From UBA1181 sp963631545 (GTDB lineage: Bacteria; Bacteroidota; Bacteroidia; Bacteroidales; Paludibacteraceae), in NCBI GenBank assembly GCA_963631545.1, contig CAVGRN010000004.1, positions 1-64,000 on the forward strand: a stretch of 64,000 nt of DNA, in the 5' to 3' direction. The notes beneath the pieces are model-generated. The model did not search any database. It saw only the letters and a list, made by a program, of their open reading frames with translations, and was not told where the DNA came from. Position numbers and translations under genes: made by a program. This document shows positions 25,359 to 34,645 of the stretch, in pieces; the first letter of the stretch is position 1, and each line of letters opens with the position of its first letter.

Positions 25359-27152
25359 ATGGCAAAATTAAAAGTCATTTTTGAGGACTACTTTATCAGG
25401 TTGTTGCGCTGGCGCGAGCGGAACATCAACGAGAAGCACTTTGTGCTGATGCTCAGTTTCATCGTCGGGGTGTTCTGCGCCATTGCCGCACACATTTTGA
25501 AATATCTGATTGAATTTTTCCACGAGCTCATCACCAGCCACTTCGCCGAGGGCAACCTGAACTACCTATACCTTGCCACGCCAATCTTGGGTGTATTCCT
25601 TTCCAGCCTCTACGTCAGGCGATTTTTGAAGGACGACATCAGCCACGGAGTGACGAAAATTATGTTCGCCATCTCGCAAAAGAAGGCACGCATCAAGCGG
25701 CACAATATGTGGTCGTCCATCATTGCGAGTTCCATCACCATCGGGTTCGGAGGTTCGGTCGGAGCAGAGGCACCAATCGTGCTGACGGGGTCCGCCATCG
25801 GCTCCAACCTTGGCAAGCTCTTCCGCATGGAGCAGAAGAACCTTATGCTGTTGGTGGGTTGCGGTGCGGCGGGTGCCGTGGCAGGCATCTTCAAAGCCCC
25901 CATTGCCGGCGTGGTGTTCACGTTGGAGGTGTTGATGTTAGACCTTACGATGTCGTCCATCGTGCCGCTGCTGATTTCCGCAGCCACAGCCGCCGTCTTT
26001 ACGAATTTCCTTTCGGGGACGGATTATCTTTTCAGCTTCACGATGAATCATCCGCTGAAGATGGAAACCATTCCATTCTATGTGATATTGGGCATCCTTT
26101 GCGGATTCGTGTCGCTATACTTCACCCGCGGCATGAACAAATTGGAGACTTTCTTCGGTGAGATAAAGAAACCGACTCACAAACTGATTGTGGGAGGTGT
26201 GATGCTGAGTGTCCTGATTTTCTACATTCCACCGCTCTATGGCGAGGGATATGACACCATCACCTACCTGCTCAACGGCGATGCACAGGCACTGACGCAA
26301 AACAGCGTGTTCTACAATTTCCGCAGCAACTTCGCTATGATGTCGCTCTTCCTCTTTATGATTGTCTTCTTCAAGATATTCGCCTCGGCAGCCACCAACG
26401 GAAGCGGCGGCACAGGTGGTATCTTTGCGCCAAGCCTCTTCGTGGGTTGCATCACAGGATTCTTTATGGCGTTGCTGCTCAACCATTTCCACTTGGCTTC
26501 GCTGACGGAGAAACATTTCGCACTGGCAGGAATGGCAGGCGTAATGGCAGGCGTAATGCACGCACCGCTGACGGGGGCGTTCCTCATCGCCGAACTGACG
26601 GGTGGCTACGGTATGTTCTTAGGACTGATGGTAACCTCCACCATCGCCTACATCACCATCCTCTTCTTCGAGCCACACAGCTTGTACGCTATGCGGTTGG
26701 CGAAGAAGGGCGAACTGCTCACCCACCACACCGACAAGAACATCCTCACGCTGCTGAAGACAGAAAACGTGATTGAGACAGACCTACAAACGCTGCGCCC
26801 AAATATGGACTTAGGCGATGTCATCAAGCTCGTCTCCAAATCCAACCGAAACATCTTCCCCGTATTAGACCGCAAAAACAGAATGGTCGGACTTATCAGC
26901 CTCGATGAGATACGAAACATTATGTTCCGCCCCGAACTATATAAACGGTTCAAGGTATCGCAGTTGATGGTTTCGCCGCCCGCATACGTATCGGTGAACG
27001 ACTCAATGGAGAAAGTGATGTACCAATTCGAGAAGACCAAAGCGTGGAATCTGCCCGTCATCGACGACAACGAACATTATGTGGGCTACGTTTCCAAATC
27101 GAAGATTTTCAACTCATACAGAGAACTGCTCGTAACCCTATCCGACGAGTAA
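25359..27152 (+). CDS. ClC-family chloride channel or H+/Cl- exchanger with CBS pair
   Basis: A 597-residue integral membrane protein. Residues about 25-440 form the ClC transporter, with selectivity-filter segments GGSVGAEAP at 131-139 (Glu137 is the gating glutamate) and GSGGTGGIFAPS near 348-359. Residues about 455-597 carry two CBS domains in the cytoplasm (ending YVSKSKIFNS), which usually bind adenine nucleotides and regulate transport. Exchange versus channel behaviour cannot be decided from this alone. It is transcribed divergently from recJ. A TAAATTCG box at 25303-25310 could be the promoter but lacks a -33 element. Confidence 0.92.
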   Translation: MAKLKVIFEDYFIRLLRWRERNINEKHFVLMLSFIVGVFCAIAAHILKYLIEFFHELITSHFAEGNLNYLYLATPILGVFLSSLYVRRFLKDDISHGVTKIMFAISQKKARIKRHNMWSSIIASSITIGFGGSVGAEAPIVLTGSAIGSNLGKLFRMEQKNLMLLVGCGAAGAVAGIFKAPIAGVVFTLEVLMLDLTMSSIVPLLISAATAAVFTNFLSGTDYLFSFTMNHPLKMETIPFYVILGILCGFVSLYFTRGMNKLETFFGEIKKPTHKLIVGGVMLSVLIFYIPPLYGEGYDTITYLLNGDAQALTQNSVFYNFRSNFAMMSLFLFMIVFFKIFASAATNGSGGTGGIFAPSLFVGCITGFFMALLLNHFHLASLTEKHFALAGMAGVMAGVMHAPLTGAFLIAELTGGYGMFLGLMVTSTIAYITILFFEPHSLYAMRLAKKGELLTHHTDKNILTLLKTENVIETDLQTLRPNMDLGDVIKLVSKSNRNIFPVLDRKNRMVGLISLDEIRNIMFRPELYKRFKVSQLMVSPPAYVSVNDSMEKVMYQFEKTKAWNLPVIDDNEHYVGYVSKSKIFNSYRELLVTLSDE

Positions 27153-27173
27153 GCGATGCAACCCAAAGTTTCC

Positions 27174-27187
27174 TTTCTTATAAGAAA
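27174..27187. promoter_or_regulatory. 14-bp palindrome over the purT -33 region
   Basis: TTTCTTATAAGAAA is a perfect palindrome covering the proposed -33 element of the purT promoter. It is a candidate operator for a dimeric regulator. Alternatively it may simply be the weak end of clc transcription, which stops 22 bases earlier. No regulator gene is adjacent. Confidence 0.35.
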
Positions 27188-27204
27188 ACAAAACATTAAC
27201 TTTG
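27174..27204 (+). promoter_or_regulatory. Promoter of the purT-lysC-lysA operon
   Basis: -7 box TAACTTTG at 27197-27204, a full match to TAnnTTTG, with a weaker TTTC at 27174-27177 as possible -33 element, 19 bases apart. The leader before the ATG at 27273 can fold GGG(A)TTGC with GCAACCC (27215-27232). Confidence 0.6.
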
Positions 27205-27272
27205 AAACGGCAACGGGATTGCAGGGCAACCCAATGTCAAAAAGTCAGTAACAGAATAAAAAACAACAAGTT

Positions 27273-28454
27273 ATGTCGAAATTCGGGACTGTATTCAAAA
27301 GAGAAGGCAAGAAAGCGTTGCTCTGCGGCGCAGGCGAGTTAGGCAAGGAAGTCGCCATAGAGTTGCAACGCCTCGGCATCGAGGTCGTCGCCTTAGACAA
27401 GTACGCCAACGCCCCCGCGATGCAAGTGGCACACAAGTCGCACGTACTCTCAATGCTGGACGGCGAGAAACTGCGCCAAATCATTGAGGAGGAGAAGCCG
27501 GACTTCATCATTCCCGAAATAGAATCCATTGCCACCCCCACATTAGTAGAGTTAGAAAAAGAGGGTTACACCGTGATTCCGACCGCCAACGCCACTTTCC
27601 TGACAATGAACCGCGAGGGCATCCGTCGGTTGGCAGCCGAGCAACTGCACCTGCCCACCTCGCCCTACAAGTTCGCTGCAACCTACGAGGAGTACACCGA
27701 GGCGGTAAAAGCCATCGGGCTGCCATGCGTAGTGAAACCCATTATGAGCTCGTCCGGCCACGGGCAAAGCGTGGTGAAGAGCGAGGCAGACATTGACACC
27801 GCTTGGCACACAGCCCAAGAGGGCGGCAGAGCCGGTGCAGGCAAAGTGATTGTGGAAGGCTTTGTGGATTTCGACTATGAAATAACCCTGCTGACAGTGC
27901 GCCATAAAGACGGAACCAGCTTTCTCCAACCCATCGGGCATTGGCAGAAAGACGGCGATTACCAAGAATCCTGGCAGCCACAGCCTATGGCAGACAAAGC
28001 ATTGGCACAGGCGCAAGACGTGGCACGGAAAATCACCGACGCACTTGGCGGGCGAGGCATCTTCGGTGTGGAGTTGTTCGTGAAAGGCGACAATGTGATT
28101 TTCAGCGAAGTTTCACCACGCCCACACGACACCGGTATGGTAACGATGATCTCGCAAGACCTTTCGGAGTTCGCACTCCACGTTAGAGCCATCCTCGGAC
28201 TGCCCATCCCGAACATCACCTTCCACGGCCCGTCGGCGTCAAAAGCCGTGGTGGTGCATGGCGACAGCGACCACGTCTCGTTCTCCAACCTCGAAGAGGC
28301 ACTCGCACTGCCCGACACACAGATACGCATCTTCGGCAAACCAGAAGTGCATGAGCACAGACGAATGGCAGTGTTGCTGGCACGCGGCAAAACCATAGAA
28401 GAGGCAAAAGAGAAAGTGAGAAAAATGAACGAGGCACTGAAAATTGAAATATAA
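27273..28454 (+). CDS. purT: Formate-dependent phosphoribosylglycinamide formyltransferase
   Basis: A 393-residue ATP-grasp enzyme that makes formylglycinamide ribonucleotide from GAR, formate and ATP in purine synthesis, without folate. The N-terminal nucleotide-binding loop LLCGAGELGKE is followed by the ATP-grasp domain, with LPCVVKPIMSSSGHGQS near 150-166 and ISEVSPRPHDTGMVT-type metal-binding residues (read as FSEVSPRPHDTGMVTM) near 274-289. Length matches the family. It heads a tight plus-strand cluster, with lysC only 12 bases downstream. Confidence 0.95.
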   Translation: MSKFGTVFKREGKKALLCGAGELGKEVAIELQRLGIEVVALDKYANAPAMQVAHKSHVLSMLDGEKLRQIIEEEKPDFIIPEIESIATPTLVELEKEGYTVIPTANATFLTMNREGIRRLAAEQLHLPTSPYKFAATYEEYTEAVKAIGLPCVVKPIMSSSGHGQSVVKSEADIDTAWHTAQEGGRAGAGKVIVEGFVDFDYEITLLTVRHKDGTSFLQPIGHWQKDGDYQESWQPQPMADKALAQAQDVARKITDALGGRGIFGVELFVKGDNVIFSEVSPRPHDTGMVTMISQDLSEFALHVRAILGLPIPNITFHGPSASKAVVVHGDSDHVSFSNLEEALALPDTQIRIFGKPEVHEHRRMAVLLARGKTIEEAKEKVRKMNEALKIEI

Positions 28455-28466
28455 AAAAGATTGAAG

Positions 28467-29780
28467 ATGAAGATACTGAAATTCGGAAGTTCCACCCTCT
28501 CGTCCGCAGAGCGGTTCAAAGAGGTGGCAGACATCATAAAGAGAGAGAAAGAGAAGAAAGTGGTGGTTCTCTCCGCCATTGACGGCACGACCCAAGAATT
28601 GTCCGACATTGCAGACTACCTCTATCGGAAAAACCCCGACGGAGCGAAAGAGCTCGTCAGTATGTTGGAACAGAAATATCAAAAAATGATACTCGAACTC
28701 TTTGGAAACGAAAAATCCAAAGAAATCCAACAGCACGTATCGGACAAGTTCAACGAGATACGCGACTACTCCGACGGCATCTTCACCCTTTTCGAAGAGA
28801 AACGCATCGTGGCGTTAGGCGGCCAACTCTCGTCCTACTTGATGACCCAATATTTGGGAAACATCGGTGTGAAAGCGGTCAACATCCCAGCCCTGTCATT
28901 TATGAAAACAGACAAGAACGGCGACCCCGACGAGGCATCCATCAAGGCAGACCTTGCCGACCTATTATCTAAGGAAGCAAACACCGACACCTTCACCACC
29001 GAGGGGTCTATCTGCAAAAACGCATACAACGAAGTGGATCGTTTGGAGATGGGCGGCAACGACTACACGGCAGCACTCATCGGCGCAGCATTGCACGCCT
29101 CGTCCATCGAGTTTTGGAGCGACTCCGTCGGGGTGTACAACAACAACCCGAACATCGTGAAAGATGCGAAACCCGTCGAGGCACTCAGTTTCGACGAGGC
29201 AGCAGAACTCTCCTACTTCCTCACACGCATCATCCACCCAACGAGCATTCTGCCGGCGAAACTCGCCAACGTACCAGTACGCTTGATGAGCATCGGCCAG
29301 AAAGACGGCAAGGGGACAATCATCTCCACCCACTTCAACCAAGGGAAAATCGAAGCAGTGGCATCCAAGGATGGCATCACATCCATTCTGATAAAATCGG
29401 GACGTATGCTCTTCGCACACGGATTCCTGCGCCGCGTGTTCGAGGTTTTCGAGAGCTACAAAACCGCCATCGATATGATCACCACCTCCGAAGTGGGCGT
29501 ATCACTCACCATCGACAACGCACGCAACATCGACGACATCGTCAACGACCTGCGCAGCTTCGGCACCGTTTCCTACCAGGAGAACATGACCATCGTCAGT
29601 GTCATCGGCCATCTGCCAGAAGACAACGTGGGCTTCCAAGCCGAAATCCTTTCCGCATTGGATAAGACCCCAATCCGAATGATCTCCTACGGAGGCAGCG
29701 CGCACAACCTCTCGTTCCTCATCCAAACTAAATACAAGGAGGAGGCACTCAAAGCACTCAACAACAAGTTATTCCAATAA
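28467..29780 (+). CDS. lysC: Aspartate kinase (monofunctional)
   Basis: A 437-residue aspartokinase, the first step of the aspartate pathway to DAP, lysine, threonine and methionine. The N-terminal KFGSSTLSSAERF replaces the usual KFGG-T/S motif with KFGSS. The Asp- and ATP-binding GGNDYTAALIGAAL is near 197-210. Two ACT regulatory domains follow from about 300, with SKDGITSILI and TTSEVGVSLTID as the effector-site strands. No homoserine dehydrogenase is fused. An in-frame TTG lies two codons upstream, but ATG at 28467 is the better start. lysA follows 21 bases later, so the pair probably feeds DAP and lysine production. Confidence 0.93.
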   Translation: MKILKFGSSTLSSAERFKEVADIIKREKEKKVVVLSAIDGTTQELSDIADYLYRKNPDGAKELVSMLEQKYQKMILELFGNEKSKEIQQHVSDKFNEIRDYSDGIFTLFEEKRIVALGGQLSSYLMTQYLGNIGVKAVNIPALSFMKTDKNGDPDEASIKADLADLLSKEANTDTFTTEGSICKNAYNEVDRLEMGGNDYTAALIGAALHASSIEFWSDSVGVYNNNPNIVKDAKPVEALSFDEAAELSYFLTRIIHPTSILPAKLANVPVRLMSIGQKDGKGTIISTHFNQGKIEAVASKDGITSILIKSGRMLFAHGFLRRVFEVFESYKTAIDMITTSEVGVSLTIDNARNIDDIVNDLRSFGTVSYQENMTIVSVIGHLPEDNVGFQAEILSALDKTPIRMISYGGSAHNLSFLIQTKYKEEALKALNNKLFQ

Positions 29781-29801
29781 AAAATCCAGACATAAAACGA
29801 T

Positions 29802-30962
29802 ATGGAAGCCAAAGGCAAATTCCCCATTGAGAAATTCAGCAAGATAGAAACCCCATTCTACTACTACGATGTAGATGTACTGCAAAAAACGATAGACACC
29901 GTCAAGCAATACGCAACGACGGCTGGCGCACAAATACACTACGCCGTAAAAGCGAACGCCAACCCAAAAGTGCTGAAGCAGATAGCGGCAAACGGTCTCG
30001 GTGCAGACTGCGTGAGCGGCAACGAAGTACTGGCCTCCATCCGCGCCGGATTTCCTGCCAGTAAAATCGTATTCGCCGGCGTCGGGAAAACCGACAAGGA
30101 AATCCGCGCGGCGTTGGACAACGACATTTTCTGCTTCAACGCAGAGTCCATTCCCGAACTCGAAGCCATCAATGCGATAGCCAAAGAGAAAGGCAAAACC
30201 GCACGGATTGAACTCCGCGTGAACCCCAACGTAGACGCGCACACGCACCACTACATCACCACGGGATTGGCAGAGAACAAGTTCGGCTTCAATATGGAAG
30301 ACCTACAAAAGGTTGCCACGCTCGTACAGCAATCCTCCAACCTGAAGCTCATCGGGTTGCACTTCCACATTGGTTCGCAAATCACAGACCTTGGCTGCAT
30401 CCAGGCACTCTGCGAACGCATCAACGCACTGCAAGAGCAGTTTGAGGCTTGGGGCATCGCCATTGAGAACATCAATGTGGGCGGCGGCTTAGGCATAGAC
30501 TATGACGACCCCAACGCCAACCCAATTCCCAACTTTAAAGGCTACTTCGAGATACTTGCCAACCACCTGAAACTCCGCCAAGGGCAAACGCTCCACTGCG
30601 AGCCAGGACGCTCTATCGTGGCACAGTGCGGCAGCCTCATCACACGGGTTACATACGTCAAGAAAGGCACGACCAAACAATTCGCCATCGTCGATGCGGG
30701 TATGAGCGACCTCATCCGCCCCGCCCTCTACCAAGCATACCACAAGGTAGAAAACATCAGTTCCGACTTGGCAGCGGAGAAATACGATGTGGTGGGTCCC
30801 ATCTGCGAGTCGTCCGACGTCTTCGTAAAAGATATGGAGCTGAACGCCACCAAGCGAGGCGACCTCCTCGCACTCCGCTCAGCCGGCGCATACGGCGAGA
30901 TTATGGCATCCAACTACAACCTGCGCGACCTGCCAAAGGGATATTTATCAACCGAAATCTAA
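29802..30962 (+). CDS. lysA: Diaminopimelate decarboxylase
   Basis: A 386-residue fold-type III PLP enzyme that converts meso-diaminopimelate to lysine. The PLP lysine is Lys50 in HYAVKANAN. Other landmarks are HFHIGSQI near 187-194, the phosphate-binding GGGLGIDY near 227, EPGRSIVAQCG near 267 and CESSDVF near 334, whose Cys comes from the partner subunit in the dimeric active site. Arg/ornithine decarboxylase relatives lack this combination. It is adjacent to lysC, which supports the call. Confidence 0.95.
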   Translation: MEAKGKFPIEKFSKIETPFYYYDVDVLQKTIDTVKQYATTAGAQIHYAVKANANPKVLKQIAANGLGADCVSGNEVLASIRAGFPASKIVFAGVGKTDKEIRAALDNDIFCFNAESIPELEAINAIAKEKGKTARIELRVNPNVDAHTHHYITTGLAENKFGFNMEDLQKVATLVQQSSNLKLIGLHFHIGSQITDLGCIQALCERINALQEQFEAWGIAIENINVGGGLGIDYDDPNANPIPNFKGYFEILANHLKLRQGQTLHCEPGRSIVAQCGSLITRVTYVKKGTTKQFAIVDAGMSDLIRPALYQAYHKVENISSDLAAEKYDVVGPICESSDVFVKDMELNATKRGDLLALRSAGAYGEIMASNYNLRDLPKGYLSTEI

Positions 30963-30974
30963 AAACCTCGCACT

Positions 30975-32162
30975 ATGGAAGAACAACTCTACGCACTGTT
31001 GCAGGAAGTACCGCAAACGCACTGGATGGCGGAAGGCGTTTTACTGCTCCTTCTGGTCATCCAAATGCATTTTTACTTCAGATACTTCAACAAACTGCCC
31101 CACTACGACAAAAAACGTAGGAAAGGTAAAATCAAGTTCGCCAACGAGAAACCGCCCGTTTCCGTGATTATCTGCGCACAAAACGAGGCAGAGAACTTGG
31201 AGAAGTACCTCCCCTCTATATTGGAGCAAGACTACCCGAATTTTCAAGTAGTGGTGGTGAACGACGGCTCGACCGACCAAAGCAGCGAGTTGCTCGACCG
31301 CCTCAGCAAGCAGTACGATAATCTCTACCACACCTTCCTGCCAATGGACGCCAAATACACCAGCCGGAAGAAAATGTGCATCACCGTAGGCATCAAAGCC
31401 GCACGCTACGACCATTTGGTGCTGCTCGACGCCGATTGCGAACCCAATAGCAAGCAGTGGCTCACCTCCATAATGAGCAACTACACGCCAGAGACGGACA
31501 TCGTGTTGGGCTATAGCAAAACCACCACAGGAAGTTCCTTCCTCGGGAAGATGATACGCTACGACTCCATCACCAACGCTATGCGCTATATGGGGTTCGC
31601 CTTGCGCGGTCGCCCCTACAAAGGCATGGCGCAGAACATCAGTTACAAAAAAGAACTCTTCTTCCAAGAAAAAGGATTCCACAAGCACTTGGATCTCACT
31701 TCGGGCGATGACAACCTCTTCATCCAGGAAATCGCCCAACGGAAAAACACGAGAGTGGAGTTCTCCGTACCCGCCCTCACAACGTGCCACCGCGAAGAGA
31801 CAAAAAAATCCTATTTCTATCAAAAGGAAGAAAAGCTCAAAGCCGCACGCCATTATAAAAAAGACATTCTGGCAAGCATACTGACGGAGAACATCTCGCG
31901 TATTCTCTTCGTCACCGCATTTCTCGCAATGCTCGTATTCTCCATCGTCGAGCGAGAATGGATGCTGACGGCAGCCACCGCAGTCATCTTCCTGTTCCGA
32001 TTCATCACGCAGGCAGTCGTCATCCGCCGGAGTGCGAAACTGCTGACGGAGAAACCATTCTTCCTGATGATTCCGATATTCGACGTGCTGCAACCCATCA
32101 TCTCAGGCTATATGCTCACAATCGGCAACATCGGCCGACGCAACAGTTACAAGTGGCAATAA
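30975..32162 (+). CDS. Membrane-bound family 2 glycosyltransferase
   Basis: A 395-residue protein with one N-terminal membrane segment (about 20-37), a cytoplasmic GT-A domain and about three C-terminal membrane segments (about 300-385). The nucleotide-sugar-binding motifs are DGST at 97-100 and DADCE at 152-156, and the acceptor-site acidic pair is GDDNLF near 243-248. It is therefore a processive or lipid-acceptor type sugar transferase. The donor and acceptor are unknown, and the QxxRW motif of cellulose-type synthases is not seen. It starts 12 bases after lysA and precedes mazG by 22 bases, so it is transcribed with them, although no functional link is obvious. Confidence 0.88.
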   Translation: MEEQLYALLQEVPQTHWMAEGVLLLLLVIQMHFYFRYFNKLPHYDKKRRKGKIKFANEKPPVSVIICAQNEAENLEKYLPSILEQDYPNFQVVVVNDGSTDQSSELLDRLSKQYDNLYHTFLPMDAKYTSRKKMCITVGIKAARYDHLVLLDADCEPNSKQWLTSIMSNYTPETDIVLGYSKTTTGSSFLGKMIRYDSITNAMRYMGFALRGRPYKGMAQNISYKKELFFQEKGFHKHLDLTSGDDNLFIQEIAQRKNTRVEFSVPALTTCHREETKKSYFYQKEEKLKAARHYKKDILASILTENISRILFVTAFLAMLVFSIVEREWMLTAATAVIFLFRFITQAVVIRRSAKLLTEKPFFLMIPIFDVLQPIISGYMLTIGNIGRRNSYKWQ

Positions 32163-32184
32163 ACAAGGATTTTAGAAGCAAGAT

Positions 32185-32991
32185 ATGCATACCACAGAAG
32201 AAAAAACGGCAGCATTCCAACGCCTGTTGGACATTATGGATGAATTGCGCGTGAAATGCCCGTGGGACAAGAAGCAGACATTCGAGTCGCTCCGCCCCAA
32301 CACCATCGAGGAGGTTTACGAACTTTGCGATGCCATCATCAAAAAAGATATGAAGGACATCAAGAAAGAGTTGGGAGACGTGCTGCTGCACGTTGTCTTC
32401 TACTCAAAAATCGCCTCGGAAACCGATTCGTTCGACATTGCCGACGTCTGCAACGCACTTTGCGACAAACTCATCTTCCGCCACCCACACGTGTTTGGCG
32501 AGGGCGCAGCCAAAACCGCCGGCGAAGTGGAGCAGACCTGGGAGCAAATCAAACAAAAAGAGAAAGACGGGAACAAGAGCGTACTCTCTGGTGTGCCAGA
32601 CGCACTGCCAGCCCTCATCAAATCCTACCGCATCCAGGACAAGGCACGAAACGTGGGTTTCGACTGGCAAGAGAAAGAGGAAGTGTGGGACAAGGTACGA
32701 GAAGAGTTCGAGGAGTTGAAAGTGGAAATCGCCCAGGCCGACGCTGAACACGCAGAGGAGGAGTTTGGCGACCTGATGTTCAGTATGATCAACGCCGCAC
32801 GCCTCTACAAAATCAACCCTGAAAACGCCTTGGAGAAGTGCAACCGCAAGTTCATACGCCGCTTCAACCACATTGAAGCAAGAGCCAAGGAAATGAACCG
32901 GGAAATCAAAGACCTCACCTTCGAGGAGATGGACAATCTCTGGAACGAGGCAAAGACAAACGAAAAGGCGAACAAACAAGAAGCAAAATAA
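32185..32991 (+). CDS. mazG: Nucleoside triphosphate pyrophosphohydrolase
   Basis: A 268-residue protein with two tandem MazG domains that hydrolyse NTPs to NMP and pyrophosphate, a house-cleaning activity. Metal-binding EExxE-type motifs are visible in both halves: EEVYELCDAI with ELGDVL near 38-65, and EEFEELKVEI with EEFGDLMF near 174-195. CPWDKKQTFESLRP near the start is a hallmark of the family. The last 20 residues are a Lys/Glu-rich tail. It is the last gene of the purT-to-mazG run; proS downstream has its own promoter box. Confidence 0.94.
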   Translation: MHTTEEKTAAFQRLLDIMDELRVKCPWDKKQTFESLRPNTIEEVYELCDAIIKKDMKDIKKELGDVLLHVVFYSKIASETDSFDIADVCNALCDKLIFRHPHVFGEGAAKTAGEVEQTWEQIKQKEKDGNKSVLSGVPDALPALIKSYRIQDKARNVGFDWQEKEEVWDKVREEFEELKVEIAQADAEHAEEEFGDLMFSMINAARLYKINPENALEKCNRKFIRRFNHIEARAKEMNREIKDLTFEEMDNLWNEAKTNEKANKQEAK

Positions 32992-33054
32992 CCCACAAGC
33001 CGACAAAAGCAAAACGATAAAGCCCAGACGGTGCGCCGTTTCATTTCTTTATCG

Positions 33055-33062
33055 TACTTTTG
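33055..33062 (+). promoter_or_regulatory. -7 box for proS
   Basis: TACTTTTG, a full match to TAnnTTTG and the same octamer as in the sigma-factor promoter, 28 bases before the proS ATG. No convincing -33 TTTG is seen at 19-21 bases. The open frame upstream of the ATG runs through this box, which argues for the ATG at 33091. Confidence 0.6.
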
Positions 33063-33090
33063 TCCGACGAAAAAATTATACAATAAAAAT

Positions 33091-34572
33091 ATGGCAAAAG
33101 AACTAACACCACGGAGCGAAGACTACTCGCAGTGGTACAACGACTTAGTGATAAAAGCCGATTTGGCGGAAAACTCCGCCGTGAGAGGCTGCATGGTCAT
33201 CAAACCCTACGGATATGCGATCTGGGAGAAAATGCAGCGTGAGTTAGACAAAATGTTCAAGGAAACAGGACATTACAACGCCTATTTCCCGCTTTTCATT
33301 CCGAAATCGTTCTTGAGCAAAGAGGCAGACCACGTGGAAGGCTTCGCCAAAGAGTGCGCCGTCGTAACCCACTACCGTCTGAAAACCAACCCCGACGGAA
33401 GCGGCGTGGTGGTAGACCCAGATGCCAAGTTGGAAGAAGAACTGATTGTACGCCCAACCTCCGAAACCATCATTTGGAACACCTATAAAAATTGGATACA
33501 GTCCTACCGCGACCTTCCCATCCTCTGCAACCAGTGGGCAAACGTCGTCCGTTGGGAGATGCGCACCCGCCTCTTCCTCCGCACGGCAGAGTTCCTGTGG
33601 CAAGAGGGACACACCGCTCACGAAACCTACCAAGAGGCAGAGGCAGAGGCACAAAAAATGTTGAACGTCTATGCCGACTTCGCAGAGAATTTCCTCGCCA
33701 TACCAGTCATCAAAGGCGTGAAATCAGAAACAGAGCGTTTCGCCGGAGCGGTAGACACCTACACCATCGAGGCACTTATGCAAGACGGCAAAGCGTTGCA
33801 ATCCGGCACATCGCACTTCCTGGGGCAGAACTTCGCCAAAGCATTCGACGTTCAATTCCAAACCCGCGACGGCAAGTTAGACTATGTGTGGGCTACCTCG
33901 TGGGGCGCATCCACCCGACTAATGGGCGCACTCATTATGACACACTCCGACGACAACGGACTCGTGCTGCCTCCTAACGTGGCACCTATCCAAGTGGTCA
34001 TCGTGCCAATCGCCGTGAAGAAGATGACAGAAGAGATGAACGCCAAAATCGACGACATCATCAGCAAACTGAAAGCCTTAGGCATTTCCGTGAAATACGA
34101 CTCGGACGACAGCAAAACCCCAGGTTGGAAATTCCACGAATACGAATTGAAGGGCGTACCTGTAAGACTCACCATCGGTCCGCGCGACTTCGAGAACGGA
34201 ACCGTGGAAGTGGCACGCCGCGACACCCTCGAGAAGGCAACCATCAGTATGGAAGGCATCGAGGCACACATCAAGAACCTCCTCGACGAAATTCAGAAGA
34301 ACGTCTTCCAAAAAGCACTCAACTACCGCAACTCGATGATCCGCAAGGTGGAAACCTACGACGAGTTCAAGGTGGAGATCGAGAAAGGCGGCTTCATCCT
34401 CGCCCACTGGGATGGCACTGCCGAGACAGAGGCGAAAATCAAGGAAGAGACCAAGGCCACCATCCGCTGCATCCCATTCAGCTCATACGTGGGAGATGAC
34501 AAGCAAGAGGGCAAAGATATGATGACGGGCAAACCGTCGAAGTGCCGCGCACTCTTCGCAAGAGCATATTAA
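33091..34572 (+). CDS. proS: Prolyl-tRNA synthetase, archaeal/eukaryal-like type
   Basis: A 493-residue class II aminoacyl-tRNA synthetase that charges tRNA-Pro. Motif 2 region: RPTSETII at 121-128 and RWEMRTRLFLRTAEFLWQEG further on. Motif 3: GASTRLMGALIMTHSDDNG near 273-291. It lacks the editing insertion of the bacterial-type enzyme and has a C-terminal zinc-binding-type domain ending in KPSKCRALFARAY, so it belongs to the shorter archaeal/eukaryal-like type found in many Bacteroidota. The start follows the promoter box by 28 bases. A terminator lies just downstream. Confidence 0.96.
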   Translation: MAKELTPRSEDYSQWYNDLVIKADLAENSAVRGCMVIKPYGYAIWEKMQRELDKMFKETGHYNAYFPLFIPKSFLSKEADHVEGFAKECAVVTHYRLKTNPDGSGVVVDPDAKLEEELIVRPTSETIIWNTYKNWIQSYRDLPILCNQWANVVRWEMRTRLFLRTAEFLWQEGHTAHETYQEAEAEAQKMLNVYADFAENFLAIPVIKGVKSETERFAGAVDTYTIEALMQDGKALQSGTSHFLGQNFAKAFDVQFQTRDGKLDYVWATSWGASTRLMGALIMTHSDDNGLVLPPNVAPIQVVIVPIAVKKMTEEMNAKIDDIISKLKALGISVKYDSDDSKTPGWKFHEYELKGVPVRLTIGPRDFENGTVEVARRDTLEKATISMEGIEAHIKNLLDEIQKNVFQKALNYRNSMIRKVETYDEFKVEIEKGGFILAHWDGTAETEAKIKEETKATIRCIPFSSYVGDDKQEGKDMMTGKPSKCRALFARAY

Positions 34573-34579
34573 TACTAAA

Positions 34580-34634
34580 AAACGGCAGGGACAGAGACGG
34601 TTCATTCCGCCCAGCGTCCCCGCCGTTTCTTTTT
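34580..34634 (+). terminator. Terminator of proS
   Basis: Thirteen-base arms (34580-34592 with 34615-34627) pair at 12 positions around a 22-nt loop, then a T-rich stretch. It ends just before the ATG of the barrel gene. Confidence 0.75.
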
Positions 34635-34645
34635 CCATTTTCATC

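Noticed and set aside
31041..32093. 350-codon minus-strand frame opposite the glycosyltransferase
   Set aside because: The plus-strand product has clear GT2 motifs. The antisense product is Glu/Val/Leu-rich without known domains.
33031..33090. 20-codon N-terminal extension of proS
   Set aside because: It contains the -7 promoter box, and the ATG at 33091 gives the normal family N-terminus.
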